The notes under the pieces: model-generated | What the model was told of the DNA's origin: nothing | Database searches by the model: none | The model's input: only the letters and a program-made list of their open reading frames with translations | NCBI GenBank assembly: GCA_027625095.1 | Contig: JAQBXN010000038.1 | Coordinates: forward strand, 1 to 60,466 | Direction of reading: 5' to 3' | DNA from: Planctomycetota bacterium | GTDB lineage: Bacteria; Planctomycetota; PUPC01; JACPCR01 | Length of the DNA stretch: 60,466 nucleotides | Shown here: positions 1-8,245 of the stretch, piece after piece | Layout: each line of letters begins with the position of its first letter | Position numbering within the stretch: the stretch's first letter is position 1 | Position numbers and translations under genes: made by a program

Positions 1-3
1 GCC

Positions 4-84
4 GCCCTTTCAGGGCTCAAGCGTGACCGTTTCTGATAACCCAGGGCGTTGCCCTGGGCTGGCATGTTTTTGCCCCTTCGGGGC
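4..84. repeat. REP-like cluster of three GC-rich hairpins
   Basis: Three short perfect palindromes lie in a row: GCCCT-TTC-AGGGC at 4-16, CCCAGGGC-GTT-GCCCTGGG at 40-58 and GCCCC-TTC-GGGGC at 72-84. All have 3-nt loops and none is followed by a proper T-tract, so they look like repetitive extragenic palindromes rather than a terminator. The element sits just upstream of the helicase-nuclease gene and is cut by the window edge. No second copy was seen in the window. Confidence 0.6.
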
Positions 85-250
85 GTGATCGACTTTTTAC
101 GGAGGAATCTGGAAGCCTATTCTATGAAGCGCACGGCTTTGCAGTGAATGGTCGTTTTAGCCCTGCATAATGCTCGCACAGACCTACTCAGACGATGATG
201 ACAAAGACTCCAGCCCCCCAAACGGAAAGTCACTTAATCGGCCGCCACCA

Positions 251-3200
251 ATGCAAACCTTCCCAATCACGATCCCGGATCAGGCGGTTCGGGAAATTAT
301 CCGCACTCGGCTGAATAAGTCGTTCCTTGTAGAAGCCAGTGCCGGCTCCGGAAAGACTCACTGCCTGATTGAACGGATGGTCGCTCTCATCCGTGAAGGT
401 GAAGCCTCTGTCCAGCAAATTGCCGCGATTACTTTCACCGTGAAAGCAGCCGGAGAATTACGCAATCGCTTTCGAAACAGTCTTGAACTTGAGCTCAAGA
501 AATGCAAATCCGGAACAGCGGAACTCGAACGACTCAGCGACGCCCTGGCCCATCTTGACCAGGCATTTATTGGCACGATCCACTCTTTTTGCGGCCGACT
601 GCTTCGGGAACGGCCAGTGGAAGCGGGAATCGATCCTGAATTCCGGGAAGGAGACGATCTGCAGATCGAGCTCCTGAAAGGACAGACCTGGCAGTCCTAC
701 CTGGAAGACGTTCACCTCGGCCGCGAAATCCTTCCTGACGATTTTGTGCGTTCCGGGTTGTCGCTCTTCGATCTCCAGTCGTTGTATGAACAGCTCAGCG
801 AATACGATGACGTTGAATTCGAGAGAACCGCCATGGCAATGCCCGGTGAAGCACTCGAAATCACGCTCAAGGCTACCCTCGAGTTTATGGACCAGGCGAA
901 CGCGGTCATGCCAGAGCGCCCGCCCCCCGGCCGTTCGTGGGAAGGCCTGCAGGAAAACCTTCTCCGCGCAAACGCTATCCGAGTGCATCTGAATCTCGCT
1001 AAGGAAGCAGATGTTGTGCGTTTTCTCGAGATCTTCGAAACCGGTGAGGTAAAGCAATTCGTTTACGGACAGGAAGGCGGGAGGCGTGTCCAGATTCCGG
1101 TGTGGACCACCCGGGAGGCTGGCAAGAACGTGCAGGTCTCCGTCCACGAACTTCGCACCGAACACCTTCTGCCAGCCTTGAATGCCTGGAGAACCTGGTG
1201 CTACCCCCTTGTACTTGGAGCTGTCGAAAGAGCTGTAGATCGTTTTCGGATTCGAAGGCGACAGGCTGGCGTTCTCAGCTTCCAGGATCTTTTGATGGAC
1301 TCCGTGAAGCTACTTCGTGACTCGCCTTCGTATATCGAAGTGCGCGAGTATTTCCAGCGGCGGTTCACACACATTTTCGTAGATGAATTCCAGGATACGG
1401 ATCCCATTCAGGCGGAGGTGATGTTTCTTATCACCGCGGACAATCCGGCTGAATCTGATTGGAAGAAGGCAACGCCCCGCCAGGGCAGTCTCTTTATAGT
1501 GGGCGATCCTAAACAGAGCATCTATCGATTTCGAAGGGCGGATATAAGCATCTACGACCTCGTCAAAGAGAAATTCGCTGGGAACGTGCTGACCCTGACA
1601 TCTACCTTTCGAATTGCCGCAGGATTATGCGATCGGTTGAACCCGGCCCTGCAGGGACTCATTGAAAAACACAAAGCACCCTACCAGGCCGCCTATACTG
1701 AACTCCATCCCGTTCGACCCGCCGCGGTCAAAGATCCCATTCGCTACGTGTACCATGAGACCGTTCAAGGCCAGATGGGGGAACACTCCAAGAATTTTCG
1801 CGTGGCGTCAAAAGATGCTGAAACGATTGCCCGGATTATTTCCGACATGAAAGACTGGTCGCTTAATCTCTTCCAAGATCATCTGGAAGGAGAAATCGGA
1901 ACGCGGAAACGGATCGGGGCTAAATGGGGCGACTTCCTCATCCTGGCACGGCAGAAAACCCATCTGCCGATATACGCGACCGCGCTGGAAAAGCTGGGCA
2001 TCCCGTACCGTGTCTCTGGCGCGAATGCATTCAAAAGTCGAGAGATCAGCCCGTTCATGAATCTGTTGACCGCCGTTGCCGATCCTGAAAACTCAATCGC
2101 GCTTGTAGCCTACCTTCGCGATGCGCTTGCGGGTATCAGCGATGAGGCCCTTTATCAATTCAAATCAGCCGGCGGCTCTTTCGAAAGCCTCTGGCACCTG
2201 CTCAGGAAATCTGAGGAGCTTTCACCGGAGATACATTCCGCGGCACTTCGCATCAAAGCGGGGGCTGATTATGTACGTAGATATCTACCTTCGGTGGCCG
2301 TCGAGAGCTTGCTTGAAGATTCTGGTCTTCTTGCGCTTACGCGTTCGCAGGAAAGCGGCGGCAGCAGAGCAGGCTCACTTCTAAGAATAGTTTCACTTGC
2401 GAAGCGTATGGAACGCGAGGGGATGAGTTTCGTCGAGATCGTGGCGCGGCTTGAGGATATCCATCAAAGAGGGACCGGCGCGGACTACAGCGAATCCTTG
2501 AGTCTTCATCCTGCGCAAGACGACGCGGTCACCCTGATGAACCTTCATAAAGCGAAGGGCCTTGAAGCACCGGTCGTCTTTCTCGCAGATCCTCGCACCC
2601 TGTCCTGGCATACGCCTCGTCTGCATGTCCGTCGGGCCGGCGGTCGTGCCAAAGGCTTTATCAAAGTCTACGGCAAACTTGCGGATGGCAGCGAGGTCGT
2701 GCTTGCCCAGCCCAAAGACTGGGATCAGTTGGAGCAAATCGAAACGGAATACCTGAAGGCCGAAGAAAATCGGCTGATCTACGTCGCAGCAACACGCGCC
2801 AGGGATTTACTGGTCATCTCTCACTATCAGCGAAGTAAGGGCTCAGAACCACATCCGGGAGCGGCACCCGACCGGCCTTGGGAGCCGCTCTTCAAGCGAA
2901 TCAAAGAGCCACTGCGGCTCACGATTCCGCGTGAACCGGACCTCGATTACGTCAATCCACCGGAAAACTTGAACCGGGAAACTTTTCAGAGACAGGCCGA
3001 ACGGAACCGGCTCGGTCTCCGAACTCAAACTTACGCACAGAACACAGCGCACTCACTGGCTGCCGATCCCGGCACAGTGGAGGGAGTTCAATTCGATCCA
3101 GGTCGAATTGGAGGGGTGGCTTGGGGGACGGTTATCCACCGTTTGCTCGCGGACTGTGCCATATTTAATCGGCCTTCATCGGAAGTCCTGGCCAGAAAAT

Positions 3201-3619
3201 ACCTTGCTGAAGAAGGACTCTCCGGGGAACTCATCCAGAAAGCCGTAGACGAGGTCGAGGTGGTCAGGAACTCCGGCCTTTGGCAACGTCTGACCGATTC
3301 TGAAGCCCGATATGCAGAAGTGCCGTTCGCCATAAGACTTGAGCCCGGTGAGGAGGCGGAATTGAAGGCCCAGGCGGCGGCGACCGGAATTCCTACCCTG
3401 TTCAAAGGTACGGTTGACCTCGCTTTTAAGGAAAAAGCGGGATGGGTGATCGTGGACTACAAAACGGAAGCGACCGAAGGCCGGCTCGAACAGTTGAAAG
3501 AGCATTACAGGCCACAGATTTCGTTTTATGGCCGAGCCTGGCACAAGCTGGTCGGACAGCCTGTTCATGAGACGGCGCTATATTTTCTTGATGGCGGGCA
3601 CTACGAGCGGCTGAGTTAA
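251..3619 (+). CDS. addA: AddA/RecB-type UvrD-family helicase-nuclease
   Basis: An ATP-dependent 3'-5' DNA helicase fused to a nuclease, expected to process double-strand ends for recombination. SF1A motifs are in order (numbering from the upstream in-frame ATG at 170): Walker A EASAGSGKT at 55-63, motif II FVDEFQDTDP near 403, VGDPKQSIYRFRRADI near 443, motif V LHKAKGLEAPVV near 790 and motif VI LIYVAATRARDLL near 868. The C-terminal GTVDLAF...VDYKTEA near 1080-1105 has the D...DxK layout of the RecB/AddA PD-(D/E)XK nuclease. The ATG at 251 is preferred because the 27 residues before it are low complexity and the conserved part begins after it, but the ATG at 170 is possible. About 1120 residues is normal for AddA. 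No addB or recC partner is adjacent: only hairpin repeats lie upstream. Confidence 0.9.
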   Translation: MQTFPITIPDQAVREIIRTRLNKSFLVEASAGSGKTHCLIERMVALIREGEASVQQIAAITFTVKAAGELRNRFRNSLELELKKCKSGTAELERLSDALAHLDQAFIGTIHSFCGRLLRERPVEAGIDPEFREGDDLQIELLKGQTWQSYLEDVHLGREILPDDFVRSGLSLFDLQSLYEQLSEYDDVEFERTAMAMPGEALEITLKATLEFMDQANAVMPERPPPGRSWEGLQENLLRANAIRVHLNLAKEADVVRFLEIFETGEVKQFVYGQEGGRRVQIPVWTTREAGKNVQVSVHELRTEHLLPALNAWRTWCYPLVLGAVERAVDRFRIRRRQAGVLSFQDLLMDSVKLLRDSPSYIEVREYFQRRFTHIFVDEFQDTDPIQAEVMFLITADNPAESDWKKATPRQGSLFIVGDPKQSIYRFRRADISIYDLVKEKFAGNVLTLTSTFRIAAGLCDRLNPALQGLIEKHKAPYQAAYTELHPVRPAAVKDPIRYVYHETVQGQMGEHSKNFRVASKDAETIARIISDMKDWSLNLFQDHLEGEIGTRKRIGAKWGDFLILARQKTHLPIYATALEKLGIPYRVSGANAFKSREISPFMNLLTAVADPENSIALVAYLRDALAGISDEALYQFKSAGGSFESLWHLLRKSEELSPEIHSAALRIKAGADYVRRYLPSVAVESLLEDSGLLALTRSQESGGSRAGSLLRIVSLAKRMEREGMSFVEIVARLEDIHQRGTGADYSESLSLHPAQDDAVTLMNLHKAKGLEAPVVFLADPRTLSWHTPRLHVRRAGGRAKGFIKVYGKLADGSEVVLAQPKDWDQLEQIETEYLKAEENRLIYVAATRARDLLVISHYQRSKGSEPHPGAAPDRPWEPLFKRIKEPLRLTIPREPDLDYVNPPENLNRETFQRQAERNRLGLRTQTYAQNTAHSLAADPGTVEGVQFDPGRIGGVAWGTVIHRLLADCAIFNRPSSEVLARKYLAEEGLSGELIQKAVDEVEVVRNSGLWQRLTDSEARYAEVPFAIRLEPGEEAELKAQAAATGIPTLFKGTVDLAFKEKAGWVIVDYKTEATEGRLEQLKEHYRPQISFYGRAWHKLVGQPVHETALYFLDGGHYERLS

Positions 3620-3629
3620 CCCGGCGAAG

Positions 3630-3983
3630 TCAATTCGAGGGCATTGCCTCAAACTCGACTTCATATCGCCCTTTGATGTGCCGATTGTAGTAGCGGCCCT
3701 GAGATGGAGCTGACTTGAACTCCTCCCAGATATTCCGCGGCAATCTCGCGTGAATGTATCTACGGTCACGAATTTGGAAGACCCCGTATCCGAGGCCACT
3801 CTTGTCGTGGTAGTAGGTTGCTGACCGGAGCCAGGAGCTCATAGAAGTGTCCGCCACCTCTTGAGTCAGATGCCTTGATTCAATGAATTTGAACGCCTCG
3901 TCCTTCGAATCAAATGTGGCAGGCAGCCTGGTGCATGAGCACAAGAAAAGCAGACCGAGGCCCAGTAAGTTTCTGCCAACCAC
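3630..3983 (-). CDS. Small lipoprotein with KTSC-like domain
   Basis: A 117-residue protein. The N-terminus is a hydrophobic signal with a lipobox-like LCSC at about residues 14-17, so it is probably a lipoprotein. The rest contains a region matching the KTSC domain pattern: YHDKSGLGYGVFQI, then RRYIHARLPRNIWEEFKSA, ending in SQGRYYNRHIKGRY. In the family this is a short all-beta fold of unknown function, often fused to other domains or encoded alone. The gene converges on the helicase-nuclease with only 10 bp between stop codons and has no obvious operon partner. The domain call rests on pattern recognition; the function is unknown. Confidence 0.7.
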   Translation of the reverse strand: MVGRNLLGLGLLFLCSCTRLPATFDSKDEAFKFIESRHLTQEVADTSMSSWLRSATYYHDKSGLGYGVFQIRDRRYIHARLPRNIWEEFKSAPSQGRYYNRHIKGRYEVEFEAMPSN

Positions 3984-4249
3984 GCCATTGCTCCTATGAA
4001 GTTTTGCTCCTGAAATCTTGCAGCATCTGTCGGTATCAATCCGCCTCTAAATCTTAATTCCTCTGAGATCAACAGAATTTCTGAAAAGGTTCCTCCCCCT
4101 TGGCTATGAATGCGAGAGGATGTTGGAGACGAATTGTAATTAAGAGAGAGGTCTAGATAGAGATCCACCATATATTGAGCTTCGCCAAAAACTCCTTCAC
4201 CACTCTGAGAGAGACCTCAGTAAGGCCAAGGTCACGTGCGTGGCAGACC

Positions 4250-5614
4250 TTACCGAAGCTCGTTCATCAGATGTGCTGACGCCAGAATACCACGGTGGTA
4301 ATCCCCCAGGTTGAATTTCTCATTGGGCGAATGCGTACCGTCATCAGGCAGGCCCCAGCCGAGGAGGATGGTATCCACACCAATCTTCTGCTTCAGGTCC
4401 GCGACGACAGGGATCGTGCCGCCCTCGCGAGCCATCACTGGTGGTTTCCCAAAGCCCTTTTCAATGGCGATTCGGGCCGCGTCCATGGGTTTAGTGTCCG
4501 TTGGAGTGATGCAGGGAAGTGCGCCAGTCATGACCTGGATTTCAAGTTCTACAGTCGGCGGACAAATCTCTCGCACGTACGCGGTGAACAGCTCTGCAAT
4601 CTTTGCCGGATGTTGATTTGGAACGAGTCGCATACTGATTTTCGCTCCAGCTTTGGCTGGTAACACAGTCTTCGAGCCTTCGCCCGCATAGCCTCCCCAT
4701 ATGCCATTAACGTCGAGGGTGGGCCGAGCCCACTTACGTTCAAGGGTGGTGTAGCCGGGCTCGCCGGCGAGCTGGGCCGCGCCTATGTAAGTCCGGTAGC
4801 CCTCTTCATCGAACGGCAACCTGGCGAACTCTTGCCGTTCCCAGTCTTCGATGGGCAACACGTCATCGTAGAAGCCGGGGATGCTGATGCGTCCGGATTC
4901 GTCACGGAGTTTTGCAATGATCTGCCCGAGCACGTTCGCCGGATTTGAAACGGTACCGCCAAAACTCCCGGAGTGCAGGTCCTGCCTTGAACCTTTCAGA
5001 TCGATCTGAAAGTAAGCAAGGCCTTTCAGCCCGTATGTGATTGCAGGCACACCTTCGGCAAACTGGCTGGTATCGGAAATAACTGCGAAGTCGGCTGACA
5101 AACGATCCCTGTAGGTATCCAGAAACCCCGCCAGATGTTTACTGCCAACTTCTTCCTCGCCCTCGATGATGTATTTGAGATTTACGGGCATCCTGCCTTC
5201 AGCTCTGTAAAACGCCTCGGCGGCCTTTATGTGCGTGAACATCTGCCCTTTATCGTCGGTGGCTCCACGGGCCACAACGTTTGGGCCTTCAATAGTCGGT
5301 TCGAATGGATCATTCCTCCAGAGGTCAATCGGGTCGACCGGCTGCACGTCATAGTGACCGTAAACAAGCATGGTCGGCAAACTGGCATCAACGATTTTCT
5401 CTGCGTAGACAATCGGATGTCCCTCTGTCGGCACAATCTCCGAGTCAAACTCCATCGCTCGGAACTGGTCTGCGATGAAGTTCGCTGCTTTCAACACATC
5501 CTTTTTATGTTCCGAAACCGCGCTGATACTCGGAATCCGCAGAAGGTCCATTAATTCTTCAACATACCGTTCCCGGTTTGCATTGATGTAATCGACAACT
5601 TGTTCAATAGCCAT
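4250..5614 (-). CDS. M20-family dipeptidase/metallopeptidase
   Basis: A 454-residue zinc-dependent M20 peptidase of the carnosinase/PepV-like type, probably cytoplasmic because no signal peptide is visible. Metal ligands and catalytic residues are recognisable: GHYDVQP with H87 and D89, ATDDKG with bridging D120, the EGEEEVG acid cluster at about 151-157 with the general base, D181, and a late histidine in DGTHSPNEKF near 432. The dimerisation (lid) domain lies between about 200 and 320, with a HSGSFGG-type segment near 215. Length is normal for the subfamily. The substrate is probably a dipeptide or short peptide, but carbamoyl or acylated amino acids cannot be excluded. The start codon is abutted by the 5620-5641 heptamer repeat, and no clear Shine-Dalgarno sequence lies between. 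Confidence 0.92.
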   Translation of the reverse strand: MAIEQVVDYINANRERYVEELMDLLRIPSISAVSEHKKDVLKAANFIADQFRAMEFDSEIVPTEGHPIVYAEKIVDASLPTMLVYGHYDVQPVDPIDLWRNDPFEPTIEGPNVVARGATDDKGQMFTHIKAAEAFYRAEGRMPVNLKYIIEGEEEVGSKHLAGFLDTYRDRLSADFAVISDTSQFAEGVPAITYGLKGLAYFQIDLKGSRQDLHSGSFGGTVSNPANVLGQIIAKLRDESGRISIPGFYDDVLPIEDWERQEFARLPFDEEGYRTYIGAAQLAGEPGYTTLERKWARPTLDVNGIWGGYAGEGSKTVLPAKAGAKISMRLVPNQHPAKIAELFTAYVREICPPTVELEIQVMTGALPCITPTDTKPMDAARIAIEKGFGKPPVMAREGGTIPVVADLKQKIGVDTILLGWGLPDDGTHSPNEKFNLGDYHRGILASAHLMNELR

Positions 5615-5619
5615 GGACT

Positions 5620-5641
5620 TAATGAGTAATGAGTAATGAGC
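5620..5641. repeat. Heptamer tandem repeat (TGAGTAA family)
   Basis: Three units of the 7-mer ATGAGTA lie 6-27 nt upstream of the M20 peptidase start codon, where a ribosome binding site would be expected. The same repeat recurs near 19.6, 27.0 and 33.3 kb. Confidence 0.75.
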
Positions 5642-5779
5642 GAGTATTGATTGGGCGGGAATCTAGGAGATTGGTCAAGGCAACACAAACAGAAGCCCGT
5701 GTGAACCACGCAAGATTCAGGATTCAGGATCCAAGGTCTCCTACTCACCTGGCCCACCATCCATATCGCATTCCATTCA

Positions 5780-5806
5780 CCATCAACGATTAACCATTAA
5801 CCATTC
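5780..5806. repeat. Heptamer tandem repeat (ATTAACC family)
   Basis: Copies of ATTAACC/ATCAACG follow each other in the 315-bp gap between the divergent M20 peptidase and rplC. The same family (ACCATCAACC, TTAACCATC) reappears upstream of the HtrA gene at 34.83-34.88 kb. The gap also holds the 5620-5641 repeat and presumably both promoters, although no convincing -35/-10 pair was found. Confidence 0.6.
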
Positions 5807-5929
5807 CCTTTAACCTGTTGCCTACCGCTGACTAACTTGCTTTAATCCTCGCCCTATCAAATTGGCGCAACCTCTTGTAATTGCGGAAATTGTAAGTATT
5901 TACCCCTCGGGGTGTTAACGGAGTCAGTC

Positions 5930-6586
5930 ATGTTACAGGCTATTTTAGGTAAGAAACTGGGAATGACGCAGATTTACTCGGAAGAGGGGAACGTCATTCC
6001 AGTCACGATCATTGAGGCTGGCCCATGCACAGTCATGCAGGTGAAGACCGATGATTCTGATGGTTATGGTGCGATCCAGCTTGGATTCCAGGACAAGAGA
6101 GTCAGCAAATCCAAGAACCGTCGCAACCGTCGTGCACTCAAGCCACAGATTATTCAGGCAGAGAAAATCGGAACGACGCCGAAACAGTTTGTTCGGGAAT
6201 TACGTTGGGACGGGGCCGGAGAATACGAAACCGGCAAGGATGTTACCGTCGAAACCATGGAGGGTGTGGAATACGTTGATGTCATCGGCACGAGCAAGGG
6301 CCGCGGTTTTACCGGTGTCATGAAGCGCCACAACTTTAGAGGTGGCCATGCAACACACGGCCAGCACAATCGCGATCGCCACGGTGGTTCCATCGGCCAG
6401 GCAACCTGGCCAGGCCGGGTTTTTAAGGGCATGAAGATGCCGGGCCATTTCGGTGTCGACCGAATTACCGTACAGAATCTGAAAGTCGTTTCCATTGATA
6501 AAGAAAAGAATCTGTTGGCTGTCAAAGGGGCAATACCCGGGCACAACGGAGCCTTTGTCATCGTGAAGAAAGCGATCAAGAAATAA
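5930..6586 (+). CDS. rplC: 50S ribosomal protein L3
   Basis: A 218-residue bacterial L3, a primary 23S rRNA-binding protein near the peptidyl-transferase centre. It begins with LGKKLGMTQIYSEEG. The central TSKGRGFTGVMKRHNF and GRVFKGMKMPGHFG segments are the L3 signature, and the C-terminus VKGAIPGHNGAFVIVKKA is typical. The ATG at 5930 is chosen because GGAG lies 8-9 nt upstream (5920-5923) and L3 proteins start with this short MLQAIL-like leader. An in-frame GTG at 5912 would add six residues. In most bacteria rplC is the second gene of the S10 operon, flanked by rpsJ and rplD. Here it stands alone between an M20 peptidase and an orphan gene and ends in its own terminator. Confidence 0.97.
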   Translation: MLQAILGKKLGMTQIYSEEGNVIPVTIIEAGPCTVMQVKTDDSDGYGAIQLGFQDKRVSKSKNRRNRRALKPQIIQAEKIGTTPKQFVRELRWDGAGEYETGKDVTVETMEGVEYVDVIGTSKGRGFTGVMKRHNFRGGHATHGQHNRDRHGGSIGQATWPGRVFKGMKMPGHFGVDRITVQNLKVVSIDKEKNLLAVKGAIPGHNGAFVIVKKAIKK

Positions 6587-6673
6587 GAGTAATTCATGCG
6601 GACGGGTATCCTACCTGTCTACGGATTACCACGTTAAGTTTGCCGCTATGGGCAGGAAACCTGTCATACCTAT

Positions 6674-6711
6674 AAAAAAAGGCCGAAGAGCCATTGCTCT
6701 TCGGCCTTTTT
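6674..6711. terminator. Bidirectional Rho-independent terminator
   Basis: A perfect 11-bp stem (GGCCGAAGAGC at 6681-6691, GCTCTTCGGCC at 6696-6706) with a 4-nt loop is flanked by seven As on the left and five Ts on the right. It can therefore stop rplC on the plus strand and the convergent orphan gene (ends 6730) on the minus strand. Confidence 0.92.
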
Positions 6712-6729
6712 CATTGGTTCAAGATTACT

Positions 6730-7734
6730 TCAGGCAACCATGTTGACCTGGCCACCGGGCGACAACGTGTTTGTGATGTCTGCCAGAGCATATTGAATCT
6801 CGGCCAACAGGTCCGGGTTGTCGGCAATGTAATTCGGAATCGTGTTCACAATGTGCTGTATGGCACTTGCGAATACCGACGCATCCGATCCGCTGTAGTC
6901 ATACCCTACATTTGGATCAAGTGGCTGGAGAGCTTCTTCAAGGCGTGCGGCGTTGCGGTTCATGAGGTCAGAGTTTCCGCCGGTACCAACCATTCTGGCA
7001 AGTGCGTAGAGAGCGCGGGCGGCCAGACGGCTTTCGCTGTTAACCTCACGGCCAACGCTCCGGATTAAGCCGGACAAGATGCTACCGCTCTCTGGGGATA
7101 GCTCTGATGTAGCGATTGCGAAGTCGAAAACGGGACCACTACGATTTTGATTAACACCACCGACTGGTGCTCCCCCGGACTTGGTGGCACTAAGCCAATT
7201 CAGCAGGTAATTGCTGGGGTCTACCGGCTCAGTCGAAGCGCTGTTCCCAGCGGTGACTTTCACGCCGTTATCGACATCCGACAACTGAGTGTTGTTTTCG
7301 TTGAAGTAGGCATTGTTGGTGGCGACAGCGCCGTCTTCGGAGTATCCGATTTGGGCGATATCAACATTCTGCGACTGACGCACATCTACGTTGATTTTGT
7401 TGCCGAGGTCGATGATTTCAAGATTGTTGGTATTGCTGACCAAGGCACCGAGCGAGTCACCGGATTCAACAGCAGTGGCGACCTTGCTGTTGGTTTGCTG
7501 GTAATTGGTCTCCTGACCCATGATGTTGTTCGTCGCATTACCCTCGAAATTGGCAGAGGCATCCTGAATGTGAGCTCTGGTCTGAACTGAGTTCATGAAG
7601 TTCTCAGAGACCTGACCACCGACTGTGATGGTGTTGCCGGGACCAGCCAGGGCTGGTCGGTTGGACACGTTGTGCCCTCGACTCGAAAGAAAATTGAGAA
7701 AGTTACTGCTTAGACCTGTGATTCCACCAGCCAT
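6730..7734 (-). CDS. Orphan Asn/Ser/Gly-rich protein with structured leader
   Basis: A 334-residue protein that I do not recognise. It starts MAGGITGLSSNFLNFLSSRG and has no classical signal peptide. Residues about 30-165 are rich in Asn, Gln, Ser, Gly and Val, with alternating polar/hydrophobic stretches (NNLEIIDLGNKINVDVRQ, NVDIAQIGYSEDG) suggestive of a beta-rich, possibly surface or filament-forming region. After a Gly/Asn linker near 165-195, residues about 200-334 are more helical and acidic. The start is secure because AAGGAG lies 7 nt upstream of the ATG. The gene has its own three-hairpin leader and a strong shared terminator, so it looks monocistronic and possibly abundant. Function unknown; a structural or secreted protein is only a guess. 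Confidence 0.75.
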   Translation of the reverse strand: MAGGITGLSSNFLNFLSSRGHNVSNRPALAGPGNTITVGGQVSENFMNSVQTRAHIQDASANFEGNATNNIMGQETNYQQTNSKVATAVESGDSLGALVSNTNNLEIIDLGNKINVDVRQSQNVDIAQIGYSEDGAVATNNAYFNENNTQLSDVDNGVKVTAGNSASTEPVDPSNYLLNWLSATKSGGAPVGGVNQNRSGPVFDFAIATSELSPESGSILSGLIRSVGREVNSESRLAARALYALARMVGTGGNSDLMNRNAARLEEALQPLDPNVGYDYSGSDASVFASAIQHIVNTIPNYIADNPDLLAEIQYALADITNTLSPGGQVNMVA

Positions 7735-7756
7735 AGTGAAACTCCTTTATAAATGC

Positions 7757-7839
7757 GTCTGAATCCCCATTCAGACAATCCCCAGAAAATCCAAGGCTTT
7801 CAAGCCTCGGAAGCACCTGATTGTTCGTTTCCAAACGAA
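7757..7839 (-). promoter_or_regulatory. Three-hairpin 5' leader of the 334-residue orphan gene
   Basis: Read on the minus strand, three hairpins follow each other upstream of the Shine-Dalgarno sequence. They are TTCGTTT-GG-AAACGAA (7839-7824), an AGGCT...AGCCT stem (7807-7794, extended by a CC/GG pair) and GTCTGAATGGGGATTCAGAC (7776-7757), whose 8-bp stem is perfect. AAGGAG and the ATG come next. A TTGACA lies upstream at 7868-7863 but lacks a good -10 at the right distance. The arrangement suggests an mRNA-stabilising or regulatory leader; no known riboswitch class was recognised. Confidence 0.55.
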
Positions 7840-8245
7840 AACCTTTAGTGCTTGAACATTTGTGTCAAGTTTCCCGAATTAGTTGACAGGAACATTAAAA
7901 GTTGGCTTCAGGTTTCGGCACTCCCCCCAGAGCACCCAGCGAGCTGTGATTCCCTTCCGGGCAGCTCATTCCCCCGATCCGGTCCTGGCTTCAGGAAAAA
8001 TGACACTATCATTCTCCGGTCTGTGAAGCTTCAAATGAGCAGTCAGGAAGAGAGGTCAGGCAAGTGCCCTGAACTCATGAATTTGAGTGACAGAGGGGCT
8101 GTATCGAGCGGCAGTCCGAGTCTGTTGAAACTTAAACCCACCAAGCAGAGATCGTTAAATCCAGAAGATCCCTGCCCAATTTGGAGGATGCCCAACCGAA
8201 TATCCCCCGCCAGCCAATGCACCGGAGATCAAGTGCGATGGTGAG
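7840..8245. other. Gene-free gap, nothing recognised
   Basis: About 400 bases between the leader of the orphan gene and the stop codon of the creatininase-family gene. Short open frames exist but have no supported start or family resemblance. It presumably contains the orphan gene's promoter. Confidence 0.5.

Noticed and set aside
3866..4171. Open frame of 101 codons on the minus strand
   Set aside because: Overlaps the KTSC lipoprotein gene in another frame and has no support of its own.
7846..7868. Promoter TTGACA upstream of the orphan gene leader
   Set aside because: No acceptable -10 hexamer at 16-18 nt spacing; noted only as a possible element.
7852..8244. Open frame of about 130 codons on the plus strand in the gap before the creatininase gene
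   Set aside because: No ribosome binding site, no domain pattern and biased composition; likely chance.
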